Notes under the pieces: generated by a model
Databases searched by the model: none
What the model was told of the DNA's origin: nothing
Seen by the model: the letters and a program-made list of their open reading frames with translations, nothing else
Position numbers and translations under genes: made by a program
Source: Caenorhabditis elegans
Lineage: Eukaryota > Nematoda > Chromadorea > Rhabditida > Rhabditidae
NCBI RefSeq assembly: GCF_000002985.6
Contig: NC_003283.11
Coordinates: 10,602,001-10,666,000 of the forward strand
Direction of reading: 5' to 3'
DNA length: 64,000 nucleotides
Part shown: positions 46,446 through 57,767 of the stretch, piece by piece
How positions within the stretch are numbered: position 1 is the stretch's first letter
Layout of the letters: each line of letters opens with the position of its first letter

Positions 46446-49400
46446 ATGGTCATAAAAGTCAACAGCGGGGGTCTTTATGGCGCCGATGTATTTGAACTGA
46501 AAACATTCGGAAAATATCGAGGAGAAATGAACAGGAAACCCGACTTTGAGCAGGTAACGTTTTTTATATTTTCATAATGTATTACAGTGGTCACTTTTCT
46601 ATAATTTTCTCTATGTACAGTTCATGACAAAAAATCAGGTGCTGGAGGTGAAAACAAGTCGATTACTCTCAATCTAATTTATCTCCGTTCCTCCTTACAT
46701 TTACCCGAAAATAGTTTCTATAGGTCATTGGGAAAAACATTACATTTATTTTTTCAAAGTTCTATTCTTATTTCAAAATGGAGGTTTGTCCAGTTTATCC
46801 TGATTCTGAAAATATTCCTTCTCCAATGGTTCGAAGTGCTTCTGATGTTATTTTAAACTCAGATCCATTTAATTCTACAATGGAAAATTTGGTAAGCAAA
46901 TATTTTTAGGATACATTCAAAATTGAAATTTGAATTTGAAAACATTTGACAGTTTCTCTAATATAGGTTTCAATGAAAGTTCTTCACTACACCACAATGT
47001 ATTAGCGATCATGTCATACCTTACTTTTACTTGACCTAGAATTCAGCAAAAAAATGCACTGGAGCACTTTCAGATGGCTCTTTCAGGGGTTCAGAGTTGA
47101 GTTCCGCCGCTAAAATTTTTGTGGTGATCTAGTCTAAACATAAGCTTTCAAATGACATGCGTCTCAATTTAAAGTCCGATACTAGATTGACTTCCTTTCC
47201 TTGTTAGGTTAGCTCAAAAATAACTAATTCACCTTTCCTGACACTTCCCCCTTTAATGCATATAAAGCGCGTGGTTTTTCTTCTCATTCTGCTCCGACGG
47301 GCTCATAAAACCACTGAATTTCCCATCGCAGAAAGGACCACTAAACAAAATTCAGTTTTAAAAAGTGAGTGTCCACCTCTCATTTTGACCAGTGAAAAGC
47401 CATAGCAACCCGTTTTTATGCAAGTGGGTCAAAACTAAAACTACATCCTCGTTTCTCTTTTTGCACATAATTAGACAAATACGCGATAATTCAGATTAAA
47501 AGAAAGTTGGAGAGAATATGGTGGTAACTAATTAGCAACCTAACCTAGTTTTTTATCTGGTGAAACAACTTTCACGTTTGTTCCTAAAGACTATTTCCGT
47601 TTTCATCACTTTTAGCCGCCCGCGACAAATCCAAGAAAATCCAAACAAAGTGTCAATGTTTTTTGTTGACGAAACTATATCAAATGTATGTTTTTTTTAA
47701 TACAAAAATATATGTTTCTATGATTCTAAGCTTTCATTTTTATTGTAGCATGTACACAAATTAAAATATTGAATATAATTTTTGTTAACTGAACTTTTTT
47801 CTTTTCATTGTAGTTCTTAAAGTTGGAAAAAGTCAGCTAATAAATTTTTGTCACGTACGAGCTTCAAGCTAGATCATTTAAGTAGATTCTAAATCACCAG
47901 TAATCACAATTTTTTAATTTGAAGCACTTTATTTTTCCCATCTGATATTCGATAACTTTTCAAATGTACAAAATATCTGAATTTTTAAAAAATCAAGTTT
48001 AAAATGGTTTTATTAGATTTTTGGTTTTCAAAACGCTAAAAAATTCAGAACATGGAATCAAAGTTCTAGAACCATAACAAGCGTGGTTCAAAAAGTGTTT
48101 AACTTTCTTTGCAAAAACACTTCGCGGTGGTCACTCTTGATTTCTCTTCTAGCCATCTTCAAAAATGAAAATTGAAAAATCGAACGACCGGTATAAAATG
48201 GTAGGAGGTGTCTTCAAATCGTCTTCTTCAATCCATTCATGACGTTCTCATCATTTATGACTTCCAAAGTTTTAGACGTATTCCATACACACTCGCTTTT
48301 TCATTTTATAATTCATAAGTAAAAAGAACTAACAAATCGTTTCTATTTTCTGTTTTCTTTTCAAAAACCACACGAGTTGTGGTTCTTTTTTGAGAACCAA
48401 AAGAAAAATTACCGGAAACGTCTATTTCACGGTGAATTGGGCTTCAAGTAAGAAGCATTGAGCAATTTTTACCTAAAGTTGTTTTGAAATACGCCTATTT
48501 TTACCAAAACATTGTGGTTTTTGGTTAAAATTTCAAAACCGACAACTTTTTTTCCCAGATCCCGTGATCTGTTCTCGTCAATTTTCCATCAAAAAAGTGT
48601 TTGAGATCTGGATAATTGGACGGACTTTTTCATATGCACCCCCCTCCCCATGGATACTTATTCTCTTGTCAAACTTTATTTTCATTAGTTACTTTTTATT
48701 TTTCAGAAAAACAGTTCAGATATTGTTCCGAAAATGGTTGAAGATGAGAAGGACTACACAATTTATTCTAAATGCGCAGCTGAGTTTATTGCAGTATTAC
48801 TATTTGTTTATATTGGTGAGTCATCTTATTATTCTAGATACATAACTTCTGAGGAAATACTTGGGAATATTTTGGGATCCTAGATGTTTTGGTGTTTCAA
48901 TTATGTATAAAATTATCATTTTTACTGATGAATGATGCAACGGGAAATAAGTTTATCTAAATTTCTCATACAAACTCTACTCATGAATGTTCTCAGGATC
49001 AATGCAAGCAGCAGGAGTGTTCCTCCATGATGGAGTACTTCATGCAGCTTTCGCCCATGGAGTAGCTATTTTTGTACTTGCGGCAACTTTTGGAGGAGTC
49101 AGTGGAGCTCATATCAATCCTGCAGTAACTTTTGGAATTGCTCTTGTTGGACGTATCAGCCCAATTCATGCCGTCTGCTATGTGGTCTCTCAACTACTTG
49201 GAAGTGTCTTCGGTGCCCTCCTTGTTCGGGTAATTTATTACACTACAAATTTGAAATGTGATTCATACATCTAATTTCAGATTTCACTCCCTTATAAAAT
49301 GTATAATGTCATTAGCGCTGGCGCCACCCTGTGTGGAAAAGGTTACAACTGGCAAGAGGTAAAACGAACAAAAAACAATTGTGGAAATAGAATATGGGAA

Positions 49401-49821
49401 TAGTAACAAAACTGGTTTTTTGTAGGGACTAACTGCTGAAATTGTGACAACTTATATTCTTGTACAAACAGTTCTTCTTTGTGCAGTGGATACTGATAAA
49501 AATAGATTGGCTCCATTGGCTATTGGATTTTCGTTGATAATTGAAATTCTTGCTGCTGGAGCTATCTCTGGAGCTTCAATGAATCCTGCTCGTTCTTTTG
49601 GACCAAATATTATGGGACAAGTGTTCTTGAAGCCTGAGCATCTTGATGCACAATATATGTACTGGAACTATCATTGGATTTATTACATTGGTCCGATAAT
49701 TGGGGCATTTATTGCTGCAGGTGTTTACAGGTTTGTCATAATGGTCAAGTGTTCTCTTTTAAAAATGTTTCTTTTTTATTCCAGAATGTTCTTCGCTCGT
49801 GACTACCGTGTCCTTGCCTAA
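46446..49821 (+). CDS. aqp-6: aquaporin
   Basis: Six-helix membrane channel for water and possibly other small solutes. Common exons: 48707-48815, 48997-49229, 49281-49358, 49426-49730, 49785-49821. Two candidate 5' ends join in phase: 46446-46553 plus 46621-46647 (298 residues) or 46778-46891 (291 residues). Both pore loops are intact: SGAHINPAVTFG in the first half and SGASMNPARSFGP in the second. Aligning to AQP1 back from the NPA motifs puts His at the TM2 selectivity position, Ile at TM5, Ala in loop E and the conserved Arg, i.e. H-I-A-R, closer to AQP8 or plant TIPs than to water-only AQP1. The symbol rests on my memory that C. elegans aqp-6 lies in this neighbourhood, so it is less certain than the family call. 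Confidence 0.9.
47030..47204. mobile_element. single-arm copy of the 36-kb inverted-repeat element
   Basis: About 175 bases nearly identical to the right arm of the element at 36054-36863, plus its adjoining inner sequence (GCACTGGAGCACTTTCAGAT), ending CTTTCCTTGT. No partner arm is seen nearby. It lies in an aquaporin intron. Confidence 0.8.
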
Positions 49822-49994
49822 CTTGAAAGTTCTTGAACGATTGAGAAAGAAACTATTATTTTAAAGAAAACAAATTGTATAAAATGGGATTCAACTGCAT
49901 TTATTATATTTTAATAACGAGAAAAGTAGTATAATAATAATTAATTTCTCATTTTCTACATTTTCTCGCAGTCCATAATGAAGTTCATTTATAT

Positions 49995-52265
49995 TTACTT
50001 CGTTTTTCTATTTTCTTGTGATTTTTCAACCGCTTTTTTCTTTAGAAGCAAGTTAAGTAATAGTCGTAAAAAAGTGAACAGAAAATAAACTAGAATAGCC
50101 AAAAATACACCTAAAAACAGGAAAATGTCAATCATATTGAGAGAAAAAAACGACATTTGTCGTGAATACGGATCCAAAGAAGGGAGCTCTCCGAACTCTG
50201 CACCAAATGTTGCATGTTTTATGAGAAGTTCACGGGGAGAAATGGGTTGATTGTTGAGTTGTCTTGCCAAGATTTCTGCATTCTCTTGAAAACTTAAAAG
50301 GGAAAATCAGATGCACTTTTAACCTGTTTTATATTACCTGTTGTCTTTTAAAATTTTGGCTAACGACACGCGCAATTTTTCAAAATTTCCCAAATCTTGT
50401 TTTTCGAGTGAAATAGATCCATTATGTCTAACCAACATTTTTGCATTTCTCAGTTGATCCGCAAAAATTGGAACAAGAATTGCAGGTTTACCCATGTAAC
50501 TCAATTCATTTATACTTCCCAATCCAGCATGAGTGATAAATGCAGAAAGACGAGAATCGGCTGAAAATTTTTCATTTGAAAAAATGTTCGATTAATTTTG
50601 CTCATATTGTTCAAGTTTGAATGATTTTTAATACAGTTGCGGCAGAAAAACTAGCAATATTCCAAACGCGACCTGCCCTAAGTGTGACATCGAACTCTTC
50701 AACCAACTTTAGTAGTGTTAGAGAATCGCACACTATTCTCGCAAAATCTGCGGTAAAAAAAATTAAAAAAGGGTGTTCTTAACACTCTATCACTACTAAC
50801 TGTGATTGGTTGAATTTAAAATCTGCGATGGACAGGCTGACCTTGATCAAACTTTTGTCAGGTCTTTGGTAGGCATCGATCAGAGTATGTGCAGAGAGAT
50901 CTGGTAACAGCTTCCGAGTAGTACTTTTAAGCAATTTGGCTCAAAAATTTGTGCAAGGAGCGGTAAAACTGACAGCGCAACTTTTTGTAGTTCTTACCTA
51001 AAAGTGCCGTCTGAGGAATCCATTTGAAAAAGTGCAAGTTTTTGAGATTGTTTGCAAAATCTAGTTCATCGGACTCGTATTTCCAAATAAATGTTACATT
51101 TGGAAATTCTTCAATCACTTTAACAATAATTGATCTGAAAATTATAATTTTATTGTTTTTCTGAATAAATCACAATTACTTGTATCTATCTGGCATGTCT
51201 GTTGAAAGCATGATTGATCCAAAAGAGATTAAAACTGTTTTCACTCTTATGTTTAGAATATTGTGATATTCATCTGATAGTCTTTCTTCTCTAATTTGAG
51301 ATGTATTTACTGAAATTCCACCAATCAAAACTGTTTTAGTGAGCATCGGACGAGGGAAATCCAAATAAGGATTTGAGTTTAGAAATACAAAACTCGCTTT
51401 GGATTCAGCTTCCTGACAAAAATACAATTAAAAAGCAAAAAATTAAATTTACCTTTAGATCAATTTCATAGTATGGATGTGAGTATGAAATCATTTTTGG
51501 GGGCTTCATAAAAACTTGATAGATAAAAGCACATACAGTGTTCATCAATCTTTCTTGAAAATTCATTTTTTCGCCGTATGGAGATAATGCACCTGAAAAC
51601 AATAACAATTAAATTTTGCTGCAATTTATAAAAACTAGCTTGAAAGAGTAGCAGGAGATGCTGGTTCTCCAATTGATTTACTTAATACCATTCCATGTGT
51701 GACGGAAAATGTTGGATACAGAGTTTTGATTCCCAGATATTGTTGAATTGCTTTAAAATATGCATATGACTTTCTGATGGTTTAAAAATAATTTACCGAT
51801 AGCATTAAATGCCAAAACTTCGTAGATCATTGCATCAAACTTTCTATCTTTCAGAGAATCTAGAATAGATAAGTCGGCTCTTAAATTTTCATATATTTTA
51901 TGAAACATTTTTTGAAACAATTTTATTGAAGGAATCATCGAGAACACACTTGGCTCCTCGGTCCAATATTTAGAAAATCCAGCAGATCCCATTATTTCGC
52001 CAAGTTTCTTCAATTCTTCATCGGGTTGAATATAGATTATATCAGTAGTATGCTTTAGATATTTGAAATTTTCATATTTTTGAACTATAATCGGAGCAAG
52101 AAATGTCACATTATGCCCTTCTTCGGAAAGTGTATCTGCTATTTTAGCAAGAAATGTGTGATGGCTATGTGCAAATAATGGGCAATACACTAGAAAATTA
52201 ACAGATTTTGAATTTTGGAATAAAATAGATATGAGGAAGAAGAGAATGGTTTTTCTACATGTCAT
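49995..52265 (-). CDS. UDP-glycosyltransferase (UGT), downstream copy
   Basis: ER-membrane GT1 enzyme transferring a sugar from UDP-sugar to lipophilic substrates or xenobiotics. Exons: 52265-51797, 51750-51640, 51592-51453, 51412-51180, 51134-50998, 50560-50338, 50292-49995, total 536 residues. A signal peptide is followed by FAHSHHTFLAKIADTL, holding the likely catalytic His. The C-terminal half has the UGT signature from FITHAGLGS to ADQLRNAK, then a TM helix and a Lys-rich tail. Two odd points: intron 2 (51593-51639) has a GC donor, where the neighbouring UGT has GT at the same position, and the last intron uses a TTTTAAG acceptor. If those introns fail to splice, the gene would be non-functional. 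Confidence 0.88.
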
Positions 52266-52423
52266 TTTGTGAGATCATACTGTATACTTTCTCTGTTTTT
52301 GTAGTCCTGTTCATGAAAAAAACAGGTCTCAGAAAGTGGAACAAGGTGTAGGCTAACCTATAGTCATTCTGAAAGTTAGATGAATTTCAAAAAGATCTTT
52401 TTGCAGTTATGTGTAGCCTTTCA

Positions 52424-54941
52424 TCAGTTTATTTTCTCTTTTCTTACAAAAACACTTTTGAAGAACACGCGAAAGAGATACAGTGATATAGAAACGAATA
52501 TAGCAAAAGTTGCTGTCAAGAATAAAATAATATCAATCATGAAAAATGAGAAAAATGACATTTTACGATAATGTGGATCCAGTGATGGTAGTTCTCCAAA
52601 TTTAGCTCCAAATTCGGCATATTTTACGAGAAGATCGTGTGGAGAAAATGGTTGACTCTCCAATTGTTGAGATAACAATATCGCGTTATTCGTATAGCTG
52701 TAAAGTTGTTACATAATTTTTTTTTCAAAAAATAATAGAACCTTTTATCATTCAAAATGGCATCCACAGCATCTCGAAGTACGTCAAACTTTCCAAGATC
52801 TTTCTTGTCTAATTCAATAGATCCATTGTGTCTAACCAACATTTTTGCATTTCTCAGTTGATCCGCAAAAATTGGAACGAGAATTGCAGGTTTACCTATG
52901 TAACTCAATTCATTTATACTTCCCAATCCAGCATGAGTGATAAATGCAGAAAGACGAGAATCGGCTGAAAATTATATGTTTGAAAAAATCAGTCGGCTAG
53001 AATATCCTAATTTTGAAGTTTTAATGAAAGTAGTACTACCTAATAAAGCTGTTTGCGGGACCCATTTGAAAAAATGAAAGTTTGGAAGATTTTCTGCAAA
53101 CTCGACGTTGTTGTTTTCATATTTCCAAATAAATGTGACGGATGGAAATGATCTCACCACTTGAGCAATTGTGTCTCTGAAAAATTGAAATTTGGATTTG
53201 TTGTATTTTTAATTTCATAACTTTAACTGTTTCTCGTTGTACAGTGATTTTTTTTGAATTCAGAAATGGATATTAGCACTACTTTTTAAAAGTGTAACAG
53301 TGACAGTTATACTAGAGGCCAATACAACTTTTGTATCAAACTGTTGGTATACTTCTGCAATACATTTTGATTTTCTCAAACAAAAAAATGTCCTACTTGT
53401 ATTCTACAGGCATTTCACTTGAACGAAGCATTGAACCAAATGAAATCAACACATTTTGTTGTTTTAAATTTAAAATTGTATTGTATTCTTCCGGAAGTTT
53501 TTCCAGTCTCATTAGAGTTGCGTTCACAGAAATACCACCAATTTCTATTGTCTTTGTCAATGTTGGGCGTGGGAAATCCAGGAACGGATTTGAATTGAAA
53601 AATATGAAAGGAGCTTGTGAAAGAATTTCCTGAACATACAAAAGTTTCCATTTTTATATATCCGAAAACAAACCTTGAAATCAAAAGTTTGATGTGGATA
53701 CTTGAAAGAAGTTAATGTTGGTGGCTGAAATATATGGGTAAATGTAAAGTCTGCAAGAGTATTTAGAAGACGTTCTTTAAATGTCATTTTGTCTCCAAAT
53801 GGGGAAATGGTTACTGAAAAATGTTTGTCAGTCCAGTTGATGTTTTAAAAGTTACTTGGTAGAAAAGTAGGTGATGAAGGCTCTCCAATCGCTTGGCTCA
53901 ATTCAGTCATATGTGTCATCGACCAGGATGGGAAAATAGTTTTTATTTCCAAGTACTCTCGAATTGCTGAAATAATATTATGAATGACTATTTTCTAATA
54001 AGAGATTGACGGGTTTGCAAGGAAATTGTATGAAACCTCTCCGGTGGTGGAAATATGACCAAATATCATAGTAGACCATTTAAAAATAGTTTGGAACTGT
54101 TCAAAATTAACAGTCTAAAAATTGGCAATCACTCCGTTTTTAAATATCTTGATTTTGGCTCCAAAACAAATATTTTCATATTTTAATAAAATGTTTATAA
54201 TTTTTACTTGAATATTGTGTGAGTTCAAACCTACTATACAATGTTGGAAATTTATTTTTAAAACTTGTGTGATTTTTTTTTTAATTTTTGGCAGTTTACC
54301 AAAACATCGACTGAAACTTTTTAAAAACCTTAAAATGTGTTTGACAGTTTAATTGGGATATCTGGTTTTAATGGATAATCAATGTAAGTTGGTAATAAGT
54401 TGAGTTAAATAAATCCCCAGCATACTCCATTTTCCTAATGCAGTGAGTACTAAACTTCAAAATTAGACTTTCACTTACGATGTGCACAAAAAGCAAGTGA
54501 TTCAAAAATCATTGCATCAAACTTTCTATTCTTGAGATTATCCAACACACTCAAATCCTTTTTCAAAATATCATGAACTTTTGTGAACATTCTGAAAAAT
54601 CTCTCAATCGCTGGAATAAAAGTTAGTATTCCAAAATCGTTTTTCCAAAACGTTGAATAATCAGCATTTTGTGCAATTTCTTCGAGTTCTTTATCCGGTT
54701 GAATGTAGACTATATCAGTTGTATGCTCCAAATACTTGACATTTTCATATTCTCTGTGTATAATTGGCATCAGAAAAGTTACATTATGCCCAGCTTCCGT
54801 AAGAGTATCTGCTATTTTTGCAAGAAATTTGTGATGGCTGTGAGCAAATAGTGGACAGAATACAAGATAATTATAAGAAAGTGTGAGTTGGGGCAATAAA
54901 TGTAATAGAAACAAGGAAAAATGCCAGTAACTACGAATCAT
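52424..54941 (-). CDS. UDP-glycosyltransferase (UGT), upstream copy
   Basis: GT1-family enzyme, paralogue of the neighbour at 49995-52265. Exons: 54941-54479, 53966-53856, 53813-53674, 53629-53397, 53176-53040, 52964-52742, 52697-52424, total 526 residues. Exons 2-6 have exactly the same lengths (111, 140, 233, 137, 223) as in the neighbour, so the pair is a tandem duplication. It has a signal peptide, FAHSHHKFLAKIADTL with the likely catalytic His, the UGT donor-binding signature (52964-52742), a C-terminal TM helix and a KxKxx ending (KEKIN) typical of ER retrieval. Only 158 bases separate its stop from the next gene's start, so co-transcription is possible. Confidence 0.92.
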
Positions 54942-55779
54942 GGTTTTTTATCATTCGTAACATATGTAGTTCATATGTTATTTTATATCAAAAATTTTCT
55001 TCTCTATCTTTTTGGTTGATTCTGAATATTTTGACCGTAAAACGATGACAATTGATAGATAATGTAATATCTGTGACTTCGTTTATAGTCATTTTGTAGT
55101 AACTACACAAGTTCGTAGCCACAGTATCTTCTCCGCGTTTCATCTTCAAAAGACTGCGATACAATTCAAGCGTTTTTGAAGGCTGCCGCGTATAAGACAC
55201 TCTGCTATAATCTAGCGAGTTGGTTTATTCTTTCTTATCAGTGAGAATAGTTGTATTTGTAGTTTTTGAACCCCAAAGTCATAATAGTTGATGTTTTCTG
55301 ATGTTATGAATATGTTACCGTTGACAAACGAAGTATTTTAGCAAGAAAAGTTCAAAAATAAAATGTTGGTTAGAACTTAGTCTGTTCACACATTTTCCAA
55401 CATTTGAAAATATTCAGGTCAAGAGATACAGCGAGAGACATCTCGCGAGTCCAATTTTGGTAATTTCTCTTGAAACGGCTGTAACTCAAGAACGAGTTTT
55501 CATGATAAAAGTTTTTGTAATAAAATAATTTCTATTGTTTGTAATTAGTCGTTTAGGCTTCTCAAACAACTGGGAAGTAGACACAATCTCGAATTTGTTC
55601 TATCTCGAACGAGACTGTGCAGTTACTTTTCATATCTATCGCAAAAAAATTTCCAAAGTATTATAGTTTTTATTTCCCACAAAAACTGATTTTAAAAAAT
55701 TCCCGCTCTTTTTTTAAATTATAGAATGGAATTTACAGAGAAATAGATAAAAAGTTTATTATCAAAATTTTGATAGCTA
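54942..55779. other. spacer upstream of the UGT pair
   Basis: No gene seen; should include the promoter of the minus-strand UGT genes. A TTTATT at 55756-55761 is an AATAAA poly(A) signal on the minus strand, 19-24 bases past the stop of the fragment at 55780. Confidence 0.4.
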
Positions 55780-55982
55780 TTAAGAGCTTTTAGAGCTATT
55801 CGTCTTCATTTTTTTGTATCGTTTCACCACTTGGTAAGCTTCTTGCAGCGTCGACACCGGTACAACATTGATCCGTGCTTTCAAAGAATCCGAAATCGAT
55901 CCAAAATTCTCCTCCAGCACAATGACAATCGGCCCCGCCCACAGAACCGCGGCTTGCAATACGCCCATTTCTGCAACTGCCG
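55780..55982 (-). pseudogene. orphan 3' coding fragment, possibly Lon-protease C-terminus-like
   Basis: The minus strand carries a well-formed coding end with stop at 55780-55782 and a poly(A) signal just beyond. It reads AAVLWAGPIVIVLEENFG, then a segment ending STLQEAYQVVKRYKK and a Lys/Ser tail. The pattern AG..IVLEEN...I..SLK.....PVSTL.EA resembles the C-terminal end of Lon proteolytic domains, but this is only a by-eye resemblance. No upstream exons are visible, because the sequence turns back on itself in the inverted repeat at 55933-56073. I infer a truncated duplicate; it could also be the last exon of a gene whose other exons I cannot see. Confidence 0.35.
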
Positions 55983-56073
55983 CACGGCGAGAATTAACCA
56001 GAAGAAATAATTTTAAACCCGTGCGGCAGTTGCAGAAATGAGCGTATTGCAAGCCACGGTTCTGTGGGCGGGG
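55933..56073. repeat. large imperfect inverted repeat (hairpin)
   Basis: Arms of about 54 bases (55933-55986 and 56020-56073) match at nearly every position, including CCCGCCCACAGAACC and GCAATACG / TTTCTGCAACTGCCGCACG, with a spacer of about 33 bases. The left arm lies in the coding fragment, so the right arm is an inverted partial duplicate of it. Confidence 0.85.
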
Positions 56074-56249
56074 TCAATCCCCCGAGTTGGTAATCCCCCC
56101 AATTGGACATCCCCCGAGTAAGAGGCCTCTAGAGGGGAAAATAAATTGTCGTACTTTCTGGTGTAAGAGTTCACTGTGTAAACATCACATTTCACGACAC
56201 TTTCTTTATTTTTTATTTTCAGTTAACTTTTTTCTTCGTCTAAATATAA

Positions 56250-57596
56250 ATGGAACTCGGCAACTTTGTGACTGATTTAAACGGCAAAAAGTGTGTGAAA
56301 TGCGACAAAGATGCCAAATTTACAGGTAATGAATACAATTTCATGTTATTTCTTATCAAACTGTCCTTCTTTTTAGGCGTCGATCCAAAAAAAGCGTGGT
56401 ATTGCCAAGAGTGTTTCGTTCAAATGGTTAGGAACAAGTTCAGATCATCTTTAAGCAAGAAAAAAATTTATAAGGTTTGGAAAGTATCGATTTAGTTTTT
56501 AATTTGGTTTTTAAACATTCAGGATGCTGATGCTCGTGACACTTTAATTGTTTTCGATGGTACGCTATCAGGAACGTTTCTTCTTCATCAAATCAACGAT
56601 GCATTGAAGCAGATTACCTACAAACGTCTTATGGTAAAGCCAACGGTAGTTTTATTTTATTTAAATTAATTTTTTTAATCATAGATTTGCAGGTACTTGT
56701 TCTAGTGTCATTGACAGAGGATACAGAGATACAAATGGTTATTAAGCGAATCCAGGAAATCAAAAAATCCGTTTTAGAGAATGTTCGATGGGTTGTGGCA
56801 CATTTAGCTTGCTCAATGTATGACGAAGATTTTAAATTGAAAGAAAACGAATGCAATGGAGTCGAAAAAGTTTTCAACCCTCAAGAAGTTTAATCTACTT
56901 ACTTATTTTTTCAGATTTCCGATTACAATCAGCTCATAGCTTCATGTTCTGTCCCGACATATAGAAAAGAGTTGGAACGTGTTCTGAAAGAGAAATGTCT
57001 TCAAAAAATTGCATGTTCGATGGGAATATTAAAGTGTATGGTTCCTGACCATGCCGATGATTTGGGGAGGCTAGCTATTGATCAACTGTGTCTTGGAAGA
57101 GGTATTGTTTTCAATTTTGAAACTGTAATTATAAATAATTTTTGTGCCTATTTAGGTGGTTCTATATCAACATTGGTTACAGTGACCGATAAACGCCCAG
57201 ACTTCATGCTGATCCGGCCGCTATGTGATATCTCTAAAAAAGAATTAGCAGTTTATAATTACTTATGTGACATTGACAAACATTGTATACATATCGCTCA
57301 GCAAAATAACCAGCAAAAATCGGTTCAGACGCTGACGGATGCGTTCATCTGCACATTGGAGAACGAAAAGTTTTATGTACGTCAGTTTTATAGGTGATCA
57401 GATTTTTAATTTTTTGTTCGTATTTCAGTCAACGATCAATACGGTTCTAAGCACAGCTGCTAAAATTCATAACACCTCAATAGGAAAGGACGATTCCAAA
57501 TGTTCGTTTTGCAATGTGGAAGTCGCTGATTCGGTTTGCTCTACTTGTTCGGCAATTCGAGAGTGTACAGGCGACCTACTTACTTTACTGTTCTGA
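56250..57596 (+). CDS. tut-2: cytoplasmic tRNA 2-thiolation protein 2 (Ctu2/Ncs2)
   Basis: Partner of the Ctu1 thiolase in the complex that thiolates wobble U34 of tRNA-Lys, -Glu and -Gln in the cytosol. Exons: 56250-56325, 56377-56474, 56523-56645, 56693-56887, 56915-57101, 57156-57376, 57429-57596, in phase, giving 355 residues. The N-terminus has CVKC and CQEC metal-type cysteine pairs, and the C-terminus has CSFC and CSTC. The PP-loop region reads FDGTLSGTFLL, degenerate relative to the SGGxDS of active thiolases, as expected for the Ctu2 subunit. It is shorter than mammalian CTU2. It faces sqv-4 tail-to-tail, with 171 bases between the stops. Confidence 0.88.
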
Positions 57597-57767
57597 ATAA
57601 TATTTTTTTGTTTTTTGTTGACTCATTTGTTATTCTGATTTGATAAAACTTTACTATTAAGGCAGTTAGATATCATAAAATGCAATAAATTATGAGTAAA
57701 AAGAAGAAGCATGCAGATAAATAATTTTGAAGTCAATAGTGAGAATTGGAGATTTTCCAAGACACGA

